Shown here one piece after another: positions 1-8,913 of a stretch of 64,000 nt of DNA. The DNA is from DATATV01 sp035551355. GTDB lineage: Bacteria; Actinomycetota; Actinomycetes; Mycobacteriales; Pseudonocardiaceae. The notes under the pieces are model-generated. The model did no database searches, was not told the DNA's origin, and worked only from the letters and a program-made list of their open reading frames with translations. The DNA is taken from assembly GCA_035551355.1 (NCBI GenBank), contig DASZNF010000079.1, positions 51,564-115,563 of the forward strand, read 5' to 3'. Position 1 is the first letter of the stretch. Each line of letters opens with the position of its first letter. The translations under genes were made by a program, and so were the position numbers.

Positions 1-149
1 GAGGATATGCGCGATCGGATACGTGTGGCTCGGTTAACACCTGACTGGGCACAGATGTTGCGCCGATCATCCCAATACCCGGGTACGCCGGGTACCAACC
101 GGCACCGGCGACCCGATCGGGTAACGCCGAACCGCCCGGCCGGACCCGC
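1..149. other. window edge, no gene seen
   Basis: This is the stretch downstream of the amidohydrolase stop. It has short GGGTAC repeats but no convincing start, ribosome-binding site or conserved protein in any frame. Confidence 0.5.
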
Positions 150-1220
150 TCAGATCACCCGGCCGCGCAGGATGATTCGGCTGGGTGAGCGCAGCACGGA
201 CAGATCGGCCCGCGGGTCGGTCGGATAACAGACCAGGTCGGCCGCGGCGCCGTCGCGCAGCGGCGGCCAGCCCAGCCAGTCCCGGGCCTGCCAGCTGGCC
301 GCGCCCAGTGCCTTTTCCGCGCCGAGGCCGGCCTCGGCCAGGGCGATGATCTCGTCGGCCAGGCGGCCGTGGGCAATGCCGCCGCCCGCGTCGGTGCCGG
401 CGTAGACCCGGATGCCGGCTTCGATCGCGGCGCCGACCGTGTCACCCACCCGGGCGTGCAAATCGCGCATGTGGGTGGCGTAGCCGGGGTACTTGCCGGC
501 CTTGTCCGCGATGTCCGGGAAGTTCTCGGTGTTGATCAGGGTGGGCACCAGGGCGACGTCCCGGCGGACCATTTCCTCGATGGTCGGCGCGGTCAGCCCG
601 GTGCCGTGCTCGATGCAGTCGATGCCCGCGTCGATCAGGCCGGGCAGCGCGTCCTCGCCGAATACGTGCGCGGTCACCCGGGCCCCGGCCGAATGCGCCG
701 CGTCGATCGCCTTGACCAGGACCTCGTCCGACCACAGCGGGGCCAGATCGCCGACCGACCGGTCGATCCAGTCGCCGACCAGCTTCACCCAGCCGTCGCC
801 CGCCGCCGCCTGCTCGGCCACCGCGGCCGGCAGCAGCTCCGGGTCCTCCAGCTCGATGCCCAGGTAGGGGATGTAGCGGCGCGGGCGGCCGAGGTGCCGG
901 CCCGCGCGCACGATCCGCGGCAGGTCCAGCCGGGCCTGCAGGGGCGTGGTGTCGATGGGCGAACCGCAGTCGCGGATCAGCAGGGTGCCCGCGTCCCGGT
1001 CGGTGACCGCCTGGGTCTCGGCCTCGGCCAGCTCCACCGGGCCCTGCGGGCCGATGCCCACGTGGCAGTGCGCGTCCACCAGGCCGGGCACCAGGAAACC
1101 GCCGTCCACCACGGTTTCCGCGTTCGGCACGGCGTCGGTGCGGATCCGGCCGTTGACCACCCAGAGGTCGCGCTGCTCGCCCTCGGGCAGGACGACACCG
1201 CGCAGGTGCAGGGCGGTCAC
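150..1220 (-). CDS. metal-dependent amidohydrolase
   Basis: A 356-residue cytosolic hydrolase of the amidohydrolase superfamily, imidazolonepropionase/prolidase-like branch. Metal-site residues are visible: HxH at 51-53 (DAHCHVG), a candidate carboxylated Lys146 (WVKLVGDW), His185 (TAHVFGE), His205 (IEHGTGL) and Asp277 (GTDAGGG). The small N- and C-terminal beta strands typical of the fold are present. The GTG start overlaps the ffh stop by four bases (GTGA), so the two are translationally coupled, as in Mycobacterium tuberculosis where a homologue (Rv2915c) follows ffh. The substrate cannot be deduced; it presumably cleaves a C-N bond in a cyclic amide or peptide-like molecule. Confidence 0.85.
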   Translation of the reverse strand: MTALHLRGVVLPEGEQRDLWVVNGRIRTDAVPNAETVVDGGFLVPGLVDAHCHVGIGPQGPVELAEAETQAVTDRDAGTLLIRDCGSPIDTTPLQARLDLPRIVRAGRHLGRPRRYIPYLGIELEDPELLPAAVAEQAAAGDGWVKLVGDWIDRSVGDLAPLWSDEVLVKAIDAAHSAGARVTAHVFGEDALPGLIDAGIDCIEHGTGLTAPTIEEMVRRDVALVPTLINTENFPDIADKAGKYPGYATHMRDLHARVGDTVGAAIEAGIRVYAGTDAGGGIAHGRLADEIIALAEAGLGAEKALGAASWQARDWLGWPPLRDGAAADLVCYPTDPRADLSVLRSPSRIILRGRVI

Positions 1221-2773
1221 TTTTTCTTCTTGTTGGTGCCGAAGTTCAGCTTGGACGGGTCGAAGCCCGGCGGCAGCTGATCCATCCCGGACAGGCCGGG
1301 CGGCAACTGGTCCAGCCCCGGCGGCATGGCCGAGAGGTCCGGGAACCCGGCGGGCGTCCCGCCGCCGGTGCGCTGCCGGTTGGAGTTGCTCTTCTTGTTG
1401 CCCTTCTTGCCCTTGCGCGGCTTGGGCGCGGCCTTGGTCGCCTTGCGGCCGCCACCCGGGCCGCCGAAGCCGAACCGGCCGGCCATCTGCTGCATCATCT
1501 TGCGGGCCTCGAAGAACCGGTTGACCAGGTCGTTGATCTCCCGCACCTCGACCCCGGAACCACGCGCGATGCGCACCCGGCGGGAGGCGTTGATGATCTT
1601 CGGGTCGGACCGCTCGGCCGGGGTCATGCCGCGGATGATGGCCTGCACCCGGTCCAGGCTCTTCTCGTCGAAGTTGGCCAGCTGGTCCTTCATCTGGGCC
1701 GCGCCGGGCAGCATGCCGAGCAGGTTGGTCAGCGGGCCCATCCTGCGCACCGCCTGCATCTGCTGGAGGAAGTCCTCCAGGGTCAGCTCGCCGGTGCCGA
1801 TCTTGGCCGCGGTCGCCTCGGCCTGCTTGGCGTCCATCGCCGCTTCGGCCTGCTCGATCAGGGTGAGCACGTCACCCATGCCGAGGATACGGCTGGCCAT
1901 CCGGTCGGGGTGGAAGACGTCGAAGTCCTCCAGCTTCTCCCCGTTGGAGGCGTACATGATCGGCTGGCCGGTGACCTCGCGGACGCTCAGCGCGGCACCA
2001 CCGCGGGCGTCGCCGTCGAGCTTGGTCAGCACCACGCCGGTGAATCCGACGCCGTCGCGGAAGGCCTCGGCGGTGGTCACCGCGTCCTGGCCGATCATGG
2101 CGTCGACCACGAACAGCACCTCGTCCGGGGACACCGCGTCGCGGATGTCGGCGGCCTGGCGCATCAGTTCCTCGTCGATGCCCAGCCGGCCCGCGGTGTC
2201 CACCACGACGATGTCGTGCTGGGCGTGCTTGGCCTCCTCGATGCTGCGCTTGGCCACCGCGACCGGGTCGCCGACGCCGTTGCCCGGCTCGGGCGCGAAC
2301 ACCGGCACGCCGGCCCGCTCGCCGACCACCTGCAGCTGGGTCACCGCGTTGGGCCGCTGCAGGTCGCAGGCCACCAGCATCGGGGTGTGGCCCTGGTTGC
2401 GCAGGTGCAGCGCGAGCTTGCCGGCCAGCGTGGTCTTACCGGCGCCCTGCAGACCGGCCAGCAGGATCACGGTCGGCGGGTTCTTGGCCAGGTTCAGCCG
2501 CCGGGTCTCGCCGCCGAGGATGGTGACCAGTTCCTCGTTGACGATCTTGACGACCTGCTGGGCGGGGTTCAGCGCCTCGGACACCTCCGCGCCCTTGGCG
2601 CGGTCCTTGATGCCGGCGATGAAGGTGCGCACCACGGGCAGGGCGACGTCGGCTTCCAGCAGCGCGATGCGGATCTCCCGCGCGGTGGCGTCGATGTCCG
2701 CTTCGGACAGCCGGCCCTTGCCACGCAGGGACGACAGTGCCGCGGTGAGCCGGTCGGAAAGGGTGTCGAACAC
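1217..2773 (-). CDS. ffh: signal recognition particle protein Ffh
   Basis: The 518-residue SRP54 GTPase binds signal peptides and 4.5S RNA and docks nascent membrane proteins at FtsY. It shows an N-domain four-helix bundle (1-90), the G1 motif GLQGAGKTT (107-115), DTAGR (192-196) and TKLDGDARGG (250-259). A methionine-rich M domain follows (MGPLTNLLGMLPGAAQMKDQ region). After it comes a C-terminal tail of about 80 residues, Lys/Gly-rich and then with PPGL-type repeats, ending in KKKK. Such tails occur in actinobacterial Ffh, but this one is long and low-complexity. The start is an ATG preceded by a long non-coding leader. The gene is coupled to the downstream amidohydrolase. Confidence 0.97.
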   Translation of the reverse strand: MFDTLSDRLTAALSSLRGKGRLSEADIDATAREIRIALLEADVALPVVRTFIAGIKDRAKGAEVSEALNPAQQVVKIVNEELVTILGGETRRLNLAKNPPTVILLAGLQGAGKTTLAGKLALHLRNQGHTPMLVACDLQRPNAVTQLQVVGERAGVPVFAPEPGNGVGDPVAVAKRSIEEAKHAQHDIVVVDTAGRLGIDEELMRQAADIRDAVSPDEVLFVVDAMIGQDAVTTAEAFRDGVGFTGVVLTKLDGDARGGAALSVREVTGQPIMYASNGEKLEDFDVFHPDRMASRILGMGDVLTLIEQAEAAMDAKQAEATAAKIGTGELTLEDFLQQMQAVRRMGPLTNLLGMLPGAAQMKDQLANFDEKSLDRVQAIIRGMTPAERSDPKIINASRRVRIARGSGVEVREINDLVNRFFEARKMMQQMAGRFGFGGPGGGRKATKAAPKPRKGKKGNKKSNSNRQRTGGGTPAGFPDLSAMPPGLDQLPPGLSGMDQLPPGFDPSKLNFGTNKKKK

Positions 2774-3195
2774 GGAACGGCACTCCAGCAGGTCGATTCG
2801 GAGATCGGTGCGGAACAGGTCCGCAACTTACGAGGGTAGCCGAGTCGACCGATGCCCCGGGCTGCCCTGGGGCGGTCTACCCCTCATTCAGACCGTCCCA
2901 GGACAGCTCGCGCCGCCGCGGCTCCCCAACCGCACCGTGATCGACATACCGCCGCCCGACCCCCAGTGCGGGCGCTCCACCGGCGGTACGCCAATCAGGT
3001 TCGCGTCGCAGTAGGCAGCCTGCCGATTCGACGCGACGTCCGGCAGCGTGATCACCCCAGGTCAGGCCTGCGTAGAACTACTGAATCCGGGGACGGTGCC
3101 GGACCGGACGAAGCCCAGGGGGTCAGGCGCGTCCGGCCCGGCACGGTGGAGACCTGGCCGGACCGGACCCATGACGGGGTTTCGCGAAAACTTTT
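2774..3195. other. 422-base spacer between glnD and ffh
   Basis: There is no gene or RNA that I can support here. The ffh promoter should lie in the half nearest 2774. The other half has a long imperfect hairpin (3096-3144) after the glnD stop and a duplicated GCCGGACCGGAC word (around 3099 and 3157). Confidence 0.5.
3096..3144 (-). terminator. hairpin downstream of glnD
   Basis: Inverted arms GTGCCGGACCGGACG (3096-3110) and CGTCCGGCCCGGCAC (3130-3144) pair over 15 bases with one mismatch and a 19-base loop. The hairpin lies about 50 bases past the glnD stop and has no T-run. It is a plausible transcript end for the amtB-glnB-glnD operon, but it could also be processed RNA structure. Confidence 0.35.
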
Positions 3196-5568
3196 TCAGC
3201 GGATCGCGGCGAGCACCGAGGCGGCGATCCGCCCGCGCGCCTCGTCGTCCGGGTGGCCGTGGTCCACGGTCAGGCAGTAGGCGCCGATCGCGGTGGCGCC
3301 CGGGGTGGACAGCCGGGCCCAGCGCACGTCGGCCACCGAGTCGTCCAGCGCGGCGGCCACCCGGTAGAGCAGGCCGATCCGGTCGGCCGAGCGGACCTCC
3401 AGCACGGCCGCGCCGGTGGCCTCGTCGTCGAACCACAGCGCCCTGGGCTCGGGCGCGTCGGCGCCGGCCTGGGCGTAGTCGTTCTCCTTGGCGGTGATCT
3501 TCTCGGCCAGCGGCAGCGAGCCGTCCACCGCGCGCTGCAACTGCTCACGCAGGAGCGCCCGGTCGGGCAGCCGGCCGAACCGGGGCGACACGGTGAACAC
3601 GTCCACCGCCACGTCCTGGTGGCCGCGCACCGAGGCGGCGTGCACCTCGAGCGAGTTCAGCGCCAGCACCCCGGCGGCCCGGGCCAGCAGCCCGGAGCGG
3701 TCCGGGGCGACCACGGTGATCACCGCGCCCGGCCCGTCGCCCGCCAGCAGCAGCCCGACCTTGCCGGAGGCCGCGGTCCGCTCGGCCAGCGCCACCTGCT
3801 CGTCGGACAGTGGGTCCGGGCCAGGCGGCTGACCGCCGGCCAGCACCGCGTGGCACTGCTGCACCAGCTCGTCGACCAGCACCGCCTTCCAGTGCGTCCA
3901 CACGCCCGGCCCGGTGGCCCTTGAGTCGGCCTCGGTCAGCGCGTGCAGCAGGTCCAGCAGCTCGCGGTCGTGGTCCAGGGTGTCCGCGATGCGCCGCACG
4001 GTGGCCGGGTCGGCCACGTCCCGGCGGGTCGCGGTGTGCGGCAGAAGCAGATGGTGGCGGACCATCGCGGCCAGCGTGGCCACGTCGGCCGGGGCCAGCC
4101 CGACCCGCTCGCCGACCTGGGCCGCCAGCGCCGCGCCGACCTCCGAATGATCGGCGTCGCGGCCCTTGCCGATGTCGTGCAGCAGCGCGCCGAGCAGCAG
4201 CAGATCGGGCCGGTTGACCCGGGTGACCAGCTTGGCCGCGTGCACCGTGGTCTGCACCAGATGCCGGTCCACGGTCCAGATGTGCACCGCGTCCCGGGGC
4301 GGCAGGTCGCGCACCGCGCCCCACTCCGGGAACAACCGCCCCCACAGCCCGGTGCGGTCCAGCGCCTCGATCACGTCCACCGCGCCGCCGCCCGCCGCCA
4401 GCAGCCCGAACAGCGACTCCAGGGCGACGGGCGGCCACGGTTTGCGCAGTTCGGGGGCGCGTTCCACCAGGCGGGTCATGGTCCCGCTGGAGATCGGCGC
4501 CGTGGCCCGGGCCGCGGCTGCCGCGGCACGCAGCAGCAGGGCCGGGTCGCGGGCCGGATCGGCGTCCCGGGCCAGGGCGACCTCGTTGCCGTGCAGCACA
4601 ACGCCCTCGCCCAGCGGCCGCCGGTTCGGCCCCCGCCGCACACCCATCACCGAGCGGCGCGGGGCGGAGGCGCGGATGGCCCGCACCGCCGAGTCGAACG
4701 CGTAGGCCACCGAGCGGCCGGCCGAAGACAGCGACCCGGCCAGTTCGAACCGGTCGGCCAGGCCCAGCGCGGCGGCCACGTCGTCGGCGTCCTGCGCCCG
4801 CAGCACGTCCCGGGCCCGGCCGACCAGCCGGCGCAACTCGGTGCGCACGTCCAGCAACAGGGTGCGGGCCTCGACGAGATCACCGCCGGGCTTGTCGACC
4901 AGCTGGGCGACGGCCAGCGCGTCCAGCAGGTGCAGATCCCGCAGGCCGCCGCGGCCGTTCTTCAGGTCCGGTTCCACCCGCTGGGCGATCTCCCCGCTGC
5001 GCTCCCAGCGCTCGGCCGCCGCGGCCACCAGCGGGTCCAGCCGGCGCCGGGCCGAGGCACGCCAGGCCTGCCGGGCCGCGTCGGCCAGCCGCTTGGCCAC
5101 CTCCGGGCTCCCGGCCAGGAACCGGATCTCCAGCAGCCCCAGCGCGGCCCGCAGGTCGTCGGCGGCCACCGCCAGCGACTCCCGCACGGTGCGCACCGAG
5201 TGATCGAGGCCGATCCCCGCGTTCCACAACGGGTACCACAGCGACTCGGCGATCTTGGCCAGATCGCCGTTGCCCTCGTGCACCAGCACCAGGTCCAGAT
5301 CGGAGTAGGGCACGAGCTCCTTGCGGCCCAGCGCGCCGACCGCGACCAGCGCGCCTCCGGCGTCGGCCAGTCCCGTCCGGGCGGCGTGCCCGGCCAGCCA
5401 GAAATCGTGCAGGTCGACCAGCGCCGCGCGCAGGTCGGCGCCGACCAGGCGACGCCGACCCACGCGCGGGTTGATCAACAGATCACGCGCCAAGAGCAGG
5501 TCCTCCGCGGACTCGCCCGGCGGGCGGTGATCCTCGCTTCCCCCAGGAAACGACCCCCCGTTGCTCAC
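3196..5568 (-). CDS. glnD: PII nucleotidyltransferase GlnD
   Basis: The 790-residue enzyme modifies and demodifies the PII protein in response to glutamine. It has an N-terminal nucleotidyltransferase with GRKELVPYSDLDL (81-93), an HD phosphohydrolase domain (LLHDIGKG, His464-Asp465) and two C-terminal ACT domains (about 615-690 and 720-790) that sense glutamine. GTG 5568 is chosen because it overlaps the glnB stop by four bases (GTGA); the longer open frame would run through glnB. In actinobacteria studied so far this enzyme adenylylates PII rather than uridylylating it, and I infer the same here. It is the last gene of the amtB operon, so it is likely under GlnR control. Confidence 0.95.
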   Translation of the reverse strand: MSNGGSFPGGSEDHRPPGESAEDLLLARDLLINPRVGRRRLVGADLRAALVDLHDFWLAGHAARTGLADAGGALVAVGALGRKELVPYSDLDLVLVHEGNGDLAKIAESLWYPLWNAGIGLDHSVRTVRESLAVAADDLRAALGLLEIRFLAGSPEVAKRLADAARQAWRASARRRLDPLVAAAAERWERSGEIAQRVEPDLKNGRGGLRDLHLLDALAVAQLVDKPGGDLVEARTLLLDVRTELRRLVGRARDVLRAQDADDVAAALGLADRFELAGSLSSAGRSVAYAFDSAVRAIRASAPRRSVMGVRRGPNRRPLGEGVVLHGNEVALARDADPARDPALLLRAAAAAARATAPISSGTMTRLVERAPELRKPWPPVALESLFGLLAAGGGAVDVIEALDRTGLWGRLFPEWGAVRDLPPRDAVHIWTVDRHLVQTTVHAAKLVTRVNRPDLLLLGALLHDIGKGRDADHSEVGAALAAQVGERVGLAPADVATLAAMVRHHLLLPHTATRRDVADPATVRRIADTLDHDRELLDLLHALTEADSRATGPGVWTHWKAVLVDELVQQCHAVLAGGQPPGPDPLSDEQVALAERTAASGKVGLLLAGDGPGAVITVVAPDRSGLLARAAGVLALNSLEVHAASVRGHQDVAVDVFTVSPRFGRLPDRALLREQLQRAVDGSLPLAEKITAKENDYAQAGADAPEPRALWFDDEATGAAVLEVRSADRIGLLYRVAAALDDSVADVRWARLSTPGATAIGAYCLTVDHGHPDDEARGRIAASVLAAIR

Positions 5569-5903
5569 AGCGCGTCGACGCCCCGCTCTCCGGTGCGCAC
5601 CCGCACCACCGTGTCCACCGGGGTCACCCAGACCTTGCCGTCGCCGATCCGGCCGGTCCGCGCGGCCGAGGTGATGGTGTCCACCGCCCGGTCGGCCACC
5701 TCGTCCTCGACCAGGACCTCGACCCGCAGTTTGGCCACGAAATCCACCGAATACTCGGCGCCGCGGTAGACCTCGGTGTGTCCCTTCTGCCGACCGTAGC
5801 CGCGGACCTCGCTGACCGTCATGCCGAGCAGGCCCAGCTGCTCGAGGGCAGCCTTGACGTCGTCGAGGGTGAACGGCTTCACGATCGCGGTGACCAGCTT
5901 CAT
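5565..5903 (-). CDS. glnB: PII nitrogen regulatory protein
   Basis: A 112-residue trimeric PII signal protein that reports 2-oxoglutarate, ATP/ADP and glutamine status and plugs AmtB. The T-loop RQKGHTEVYRGAEYSVDF carries the modification target Tyr51. The C-terminal signature GDGKVWVTPVDTVVRVRTGE is present. It overlaps amtB upstream (ATGA) and glnD downstream (GTGA) by four bases each, a tightly coupled trio. Family members in actinobacteria are often called GlnK when linked to amtB, so the symbol is a convention. Confidence 0.97.
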   Translation of the reverse strand: MKLVTAIVKPFTLDDVKAALEQLGLLGMTVSEVRGYGRQKGHTEVYRGAEYSVDFVAKLRVEVLVEDEVADRAVDTITSAARTGRIGDGKVWVTPVDTVVRVRTGERGVDAL

Positions 5904-7243
5904 GCCTTGCTCCCCTTGGTCGCTGCCAGTGCCACCGGATCATCCTGGGCCACGGGCGGGATGCTGTGGCTGCCACCGGTCGCCGTGGTGAATTCGTACG
6001 CGCTTTCGGCGTGTTCCGCCTCGTCGACGCCGGTCAGCTCGGCCTCCTCGGTGACCCGGAAGCCGATAGTCTTGTTGATGATCCAGCCGATGATGTAGGC
6101 CAGTACGAACGAGTAGATCATCACCGCAAAGGCCGCGACCGCCTGTCGCCAGAGCTGGTTGAGGCCGCCGCCGTAGAACAATCCGTCGCCGCCCGCCGAG
6201 TTGGCGGTGGTGGTGGCGAACAGGCCGATCAGCAGGGTGCCGATCACGCCGCCGACCAGGTGCACGCCGACCACGTCCAGCGAGTCGTCGAAGCCCAGCT
6301 TGAACTTCAGGCCGACCGCCAGGGCACACACCGCGCCCGCCGCGATGCCGATCACCAGCGCGCCGATCGGGCCGACGTAGCCACAGGCCGGGGTGATGGC
6401 GACCAGGCCGGCGATGGCGCCGGAGGCGGCGCCCAGGGTGGTGGGTTTGCCATCCCGGATCTGCTCGACCACGATCCAGGCCAGCAGGGCGGAGGCGGTG
6501 GCGATGGTGGTCGTGGTGAACGCGACCGAGGCCAGGTCACCGGCGGCCAGCGCGGAACCGGCGTTGAAGCCGTACCAGCCGAACCACAGCAGGGCGGCGC
6601 CCAGCAGCACGAACGGCACGTTGTGCGGCCGCGGCACGTTACGCGGCCAGCGCTTGCGCTTGCCCAGCACCAAAGCCAACGCGAGGCCCGCGGAACCGGC
6701 GTTGATGTGCACCGCCGTGCCACCGGCGAAGTCGAACGCTTTGAGTTTGTTGGCTATCCAGCCGCCGACCGAGTCCGGCGAGGTGAATCCGGAGAAGTCG
6801 AACACCCAGTGCGCGACCGGGAAGTACACGACGGTCACCCACACCGCGACGAACAGCACCCAGGACCAGAATTTGGTGCGATCGGCAATGGCGCCGGAAA
6901 TCAGCGCGGGTGTGATGACCGCGAACATGAGTTGGAACATCACAAAGGCGAGCGTGGGTATTTGATCGCCCTTGGCGCCGGCGAGGGTGCCGATCGCGTT
7001 GTTCAGGAACGCGCTGTGCAAATTTCCGACCAGGCCGCCGCCCGCGTCGCTGCCGAACGATTCGCTGTAGCCGTAGATCATCCACAGCACACCGACCACG
7101 CCCAGCGTGATGAAGTTCATCATGAGCATGTTCAGCACGCTCTTCGAACTCACCATGCCGCCGTAGAAGAACGCGAGCCCGGGGGTCATCAACATGACCA
7201 GTGCGGCGCTGGCCAGCACCCAGGCAGTGTCTCCAGAGTTCAC
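5900..7243 (-). CDS. amtB: ammonium transporter AmtB
   Basis: A 447-residue, roughly eleven-helix channel of the Amt/Rh family that conducts ammonia/ammonium through the plasma membrane. The twin histidines of the pore are seen in GGTAVHINAGSAGLA and VGVHLVGGVIG, and the first helix has the usual MLMTPGLAFFYGG. I set the start at GTG 7243 because GGGAGG (7251-7256) lies seven bases upstream; ATG 7258 sits on that site and is less likely. The cytoplasmic tail of about 45 residues ends before glnB, with which it overlaps by four bases. A GlnR-type box lies about 50 bases upstream, so induction in nitrogen limitation is expected. Confidence 0.96.
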   Translation of the reverse strand: MNSGDTAWVLASAALVMLMTPGLAFFYGGMVSSKSVLNMLMMNFITLGVVGVLWMIYGYSESFGSDAGGGLVGNLHSAFLNNAIGTLAGAKGDQIPTLAFVMFQLMFAVITPALISGAIADRTKFWSWVLFVAVWVTVVYFPVAHWVFDFSGFTSPDSVGGWIANKLKAFDFAGGTAVHINAGSAGLALALVLGKRKRWPRNVPRPHNVPFVLLGAALLWFGWYGFNAGSALAAGDLASVAFTTTTIATASALLAWIVVEQIRDGKPTTLGAASGAIAGLVAITPACGYVGPIGALVIGIAAGAVCALAVGLKFKLGFDDSLDVVGVHLVGGVIGTLLIGLFATTTANSAGGDGLFYGGGLNQLWRQAVAAFAVMIYSFVLAYIIGWIINKTIGFRVTEEAELTGVDEAEHAESAYEFTTATGGSHSIPPVAQDDPVALAATKGSKA

Positions 7244-7295
7244 AGGGGGTCCTCCCATATTGATCGGGGGTTGCCTGGAAGCATCGAGAGAAGCT

Positions 7296-7333
7296 GTTTC
7301 ACCCGGACGCACCAAATGTTTCTTGGCCGTGAA
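7296..7333 (-). promoter_or_regulatory. putative GlnR box upstream of amtB
   Basis: On the minus strand the order is TTCAC-6-GAAAC-6-TGCGT-6-GAAAC. This matches the GlnR architecture gTnAC-n6-GaAAC repeated twice with exact 22-base spacing of the two GAAAC halves. The second a-site (TGCGT) is poor. It lies 53 bases before the chosen amtB start. GlnR control of amtB-glnK-glnD is established in Streptomyces and mycobacteria; binding here is inferred from sequence only. Confidence 0.6.
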
Positions 7334-7432
7334 CTGTCCGCACCCCGGTGTTACGTCCGGGTTTCCGTGCACGCACCGCGCACGCGCGCTGCCCGAGGGT
7401 GAGAATTCGGACAACCGCTACCGTGATCGGCC

Positions 7433-8257
7433 ATGGACCGGATGCCCGCCGAGGTGGTCGACGCGCTGGCCTGCCCGGTGTGCTCGGCCGCCGTTAACGT
7501 GACGGGCACCACGCTGAGCTGCGCCAACCGGCATTCCTTCGACTTCGCCCGGCAGGGCTACGTGAACCTGCTGACCGGCCGGGCGGCGGCGGACAACGCC
7601 GACACCGCGCCGATGGTGGCGGCCCGGGCCGACTTCCTGGCCGCGGGCCACTACGCGCCGATGGCCGACATGCTGGCGTCACAGACCACCGATGTGGGTG
7701 ACGGCCTGATCGTGGACGCGGGCGCGGGCACCGGCCACTACCTCAGCCGCGTCCTGGACGCCGCCCCGTCCGCCTTCGGCCTGGCTCTCGACCTCTCCGC
7801 GCTGGCCCTGCGGAGGGCGGCGCGAGCGCACGACCGGCTGGGCGCGGTGGTGTGCGACGTGTGGCGGGGCTGGCCGGTGCGGGACGGGGTGGCCGCGGCC
7901 GTGTTGAACGTGTTCGCGCCGCGCAATGGTGGGGAGTTCCGCCGGGTGTTGCGCCCGGGCGGGGTATTGCTGGTGGTCACGCCGGGCCCGGATCACCTGG
8001 CCGAACTGGGAACGGCGGCCGGGCTGCTTTCGGTGGATCCGGAGAAGGACCGGAGACTGGCCGCCGCGCTGCCCGGTTTCGCCCTGCGCGAGCGGCAGGT
8101 GTTGCAGGTGCCGCTGCGGCTGTCCCCGCTGGACGTGTGGCGGGTGGTGCACATGGGTCCGGCCGGGCACCACCGCACCGACCCGGCCCCCGAACCCGGC
8201 GGCGAGCCGACCGAGGCGACCGCGTCCTTCGTGATCTCGGCCTACCGGCCCGAGTAA
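7433..8257 (+). CDS. RlmA-type 23S rRNA guanine-N1 methyltransferase
   Basis: A 274-residue SAM-dependent methyltransferase resembling RlmA-I/RlmA-II (TlrB), which methylate G745 or G748 in hairpin 35 of 23S rRNA. An N-terminal zinc site is visible as Cys14, Cys17, Cys30 and His34 (LACPVCSAA, LSCANRHSF), followed by the family block FARQGYVNLL. The SAM motif I is VDAGAGTGHYL (about 96-106), and NVFAPRNGGEFRRVLRPGG follows. Gram-positive RlmA-II enzymes contribute to resistance to tylosin-type macrolides, so a modest resistance effect is possible. The start is the first ATG, 190 bases divergent from amtB. It converges on the TetR gene with only four bases between stops. Confidence 0.85.
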   Translation: MDRMPAEVVDALACPVCSAAVNVTGTTLSCANRHSFDFARQGYVNLLTGRAAADNADTAPMVAARADFLAAGHYAPMADMLASQTTDVGDGLIVDAGAGTGHYLSRVLDAAPSAFGLALDLSALALRRAARAHDRLGAVVCDVWRGWPVRDGVAAAVLNVFAPRNGGEFRRVLRPGGVLLVVTPGPDHLAELGTAAGLLSVDPEKDRRLAAALPGFALRERQVLQVPLRLSPLDVWRVVHMGPAGHHRTDPAPEPGGEPTEATASFVISAYRPE

Positions 8258-8261
8258 CGCT

Positions 8262-8876
8262 TCACCGGCCGGCGGGGCCGGGCTGGAGTTCGGCCTTGAG
8301 GCCGCGCAGCATCACGTCCAGGGTGCGCTCGGCCCGGCCGGTGCGAGCGCCGCACCGCTCGGTCGCCCAGGCCACCGCGTGGATGATCGCGAACAGGTCC
8401 AGCACGTCCACGTCGTCCCGGATGAGCCCGGCCCGCTGCGCCCGGGCCAGCAGCTGCCCGGCCGCGGCGTGCATGCCGTCGCAGGCCGAGCGTTTCCGCT
8501 CGTCGCCCCGCACCACCTCGGCCATCGAATCGGCCAGGCCGCGGAACTCGCTGGCGTGCCGCAGGTAGGCGGTCAGCCAGGTCACCATGGCCCATTCCGG
8601 GTCGGGCGCGTCCAGCAACTGTTCGGCCTGCACCCGCAGCGCCTCCATGCGGGTGCGCACCACGGCCAGCACCAGGTCCTGGCGGGTCGGGAAATGCCGG
8701 TACAGAGTGCCGATGCCGACCCCGGCCCGGCGCGCGATGTCCTCCAGCGAGGCGTCGATCCCACGCTCGACGAAGGCCAGCCGCGCCTGCTCCAGCAGCC
8801 GATCGAAGTTGCGCCGGGCATCCGCCCGCATCGGCCGGGCGTCGGCCGCGGCCGGGCCAGTCGTCGCGGTAGTCAC
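8262..8876 (-). CDS. TetR-family repressor
   Basis: A 204-residue one-component regulator. The N-terminal helix-turn-helix is ASLEDIARRAGVGIGTLYRHF (about residues 40-60), followed by RQDLVLAVV; the C-terminal half is an all-helical ligand domain of the type often annotated TetR_C with no obvious ligand. It sits between a convergent methyltransferase gene and the 3' end of ftsY, so no target gene is evident by divergence; self-regulation or a distant target is possible. The N-terminal 25 residues are Ala-rich and poorly conserved, so the start could be further in. Confidence 0.85.
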   Translation of the reverse strand: MTTATTGPAAADARPMRADARRNFDRLLEQARLAFVERGIDASLEDIARRAGVGIGTLYRHFPTRQDLVLAVVRTRMEALRVQAEQLLDAPDPEWAMVTWLTAYLRHASEFRGLADSMAEVVRGDERKRSACDGMHAAAGQLLARAQRAGLIRDDVDVLDLFAIIHAVAWATERCGARTGRAERTLDVMLRGLKAELQPGPAGR

Positions 8877-8913
8877 CGAACCAGTTTAAGAGCGGAACAG
8901 CGATTTGAACGGA

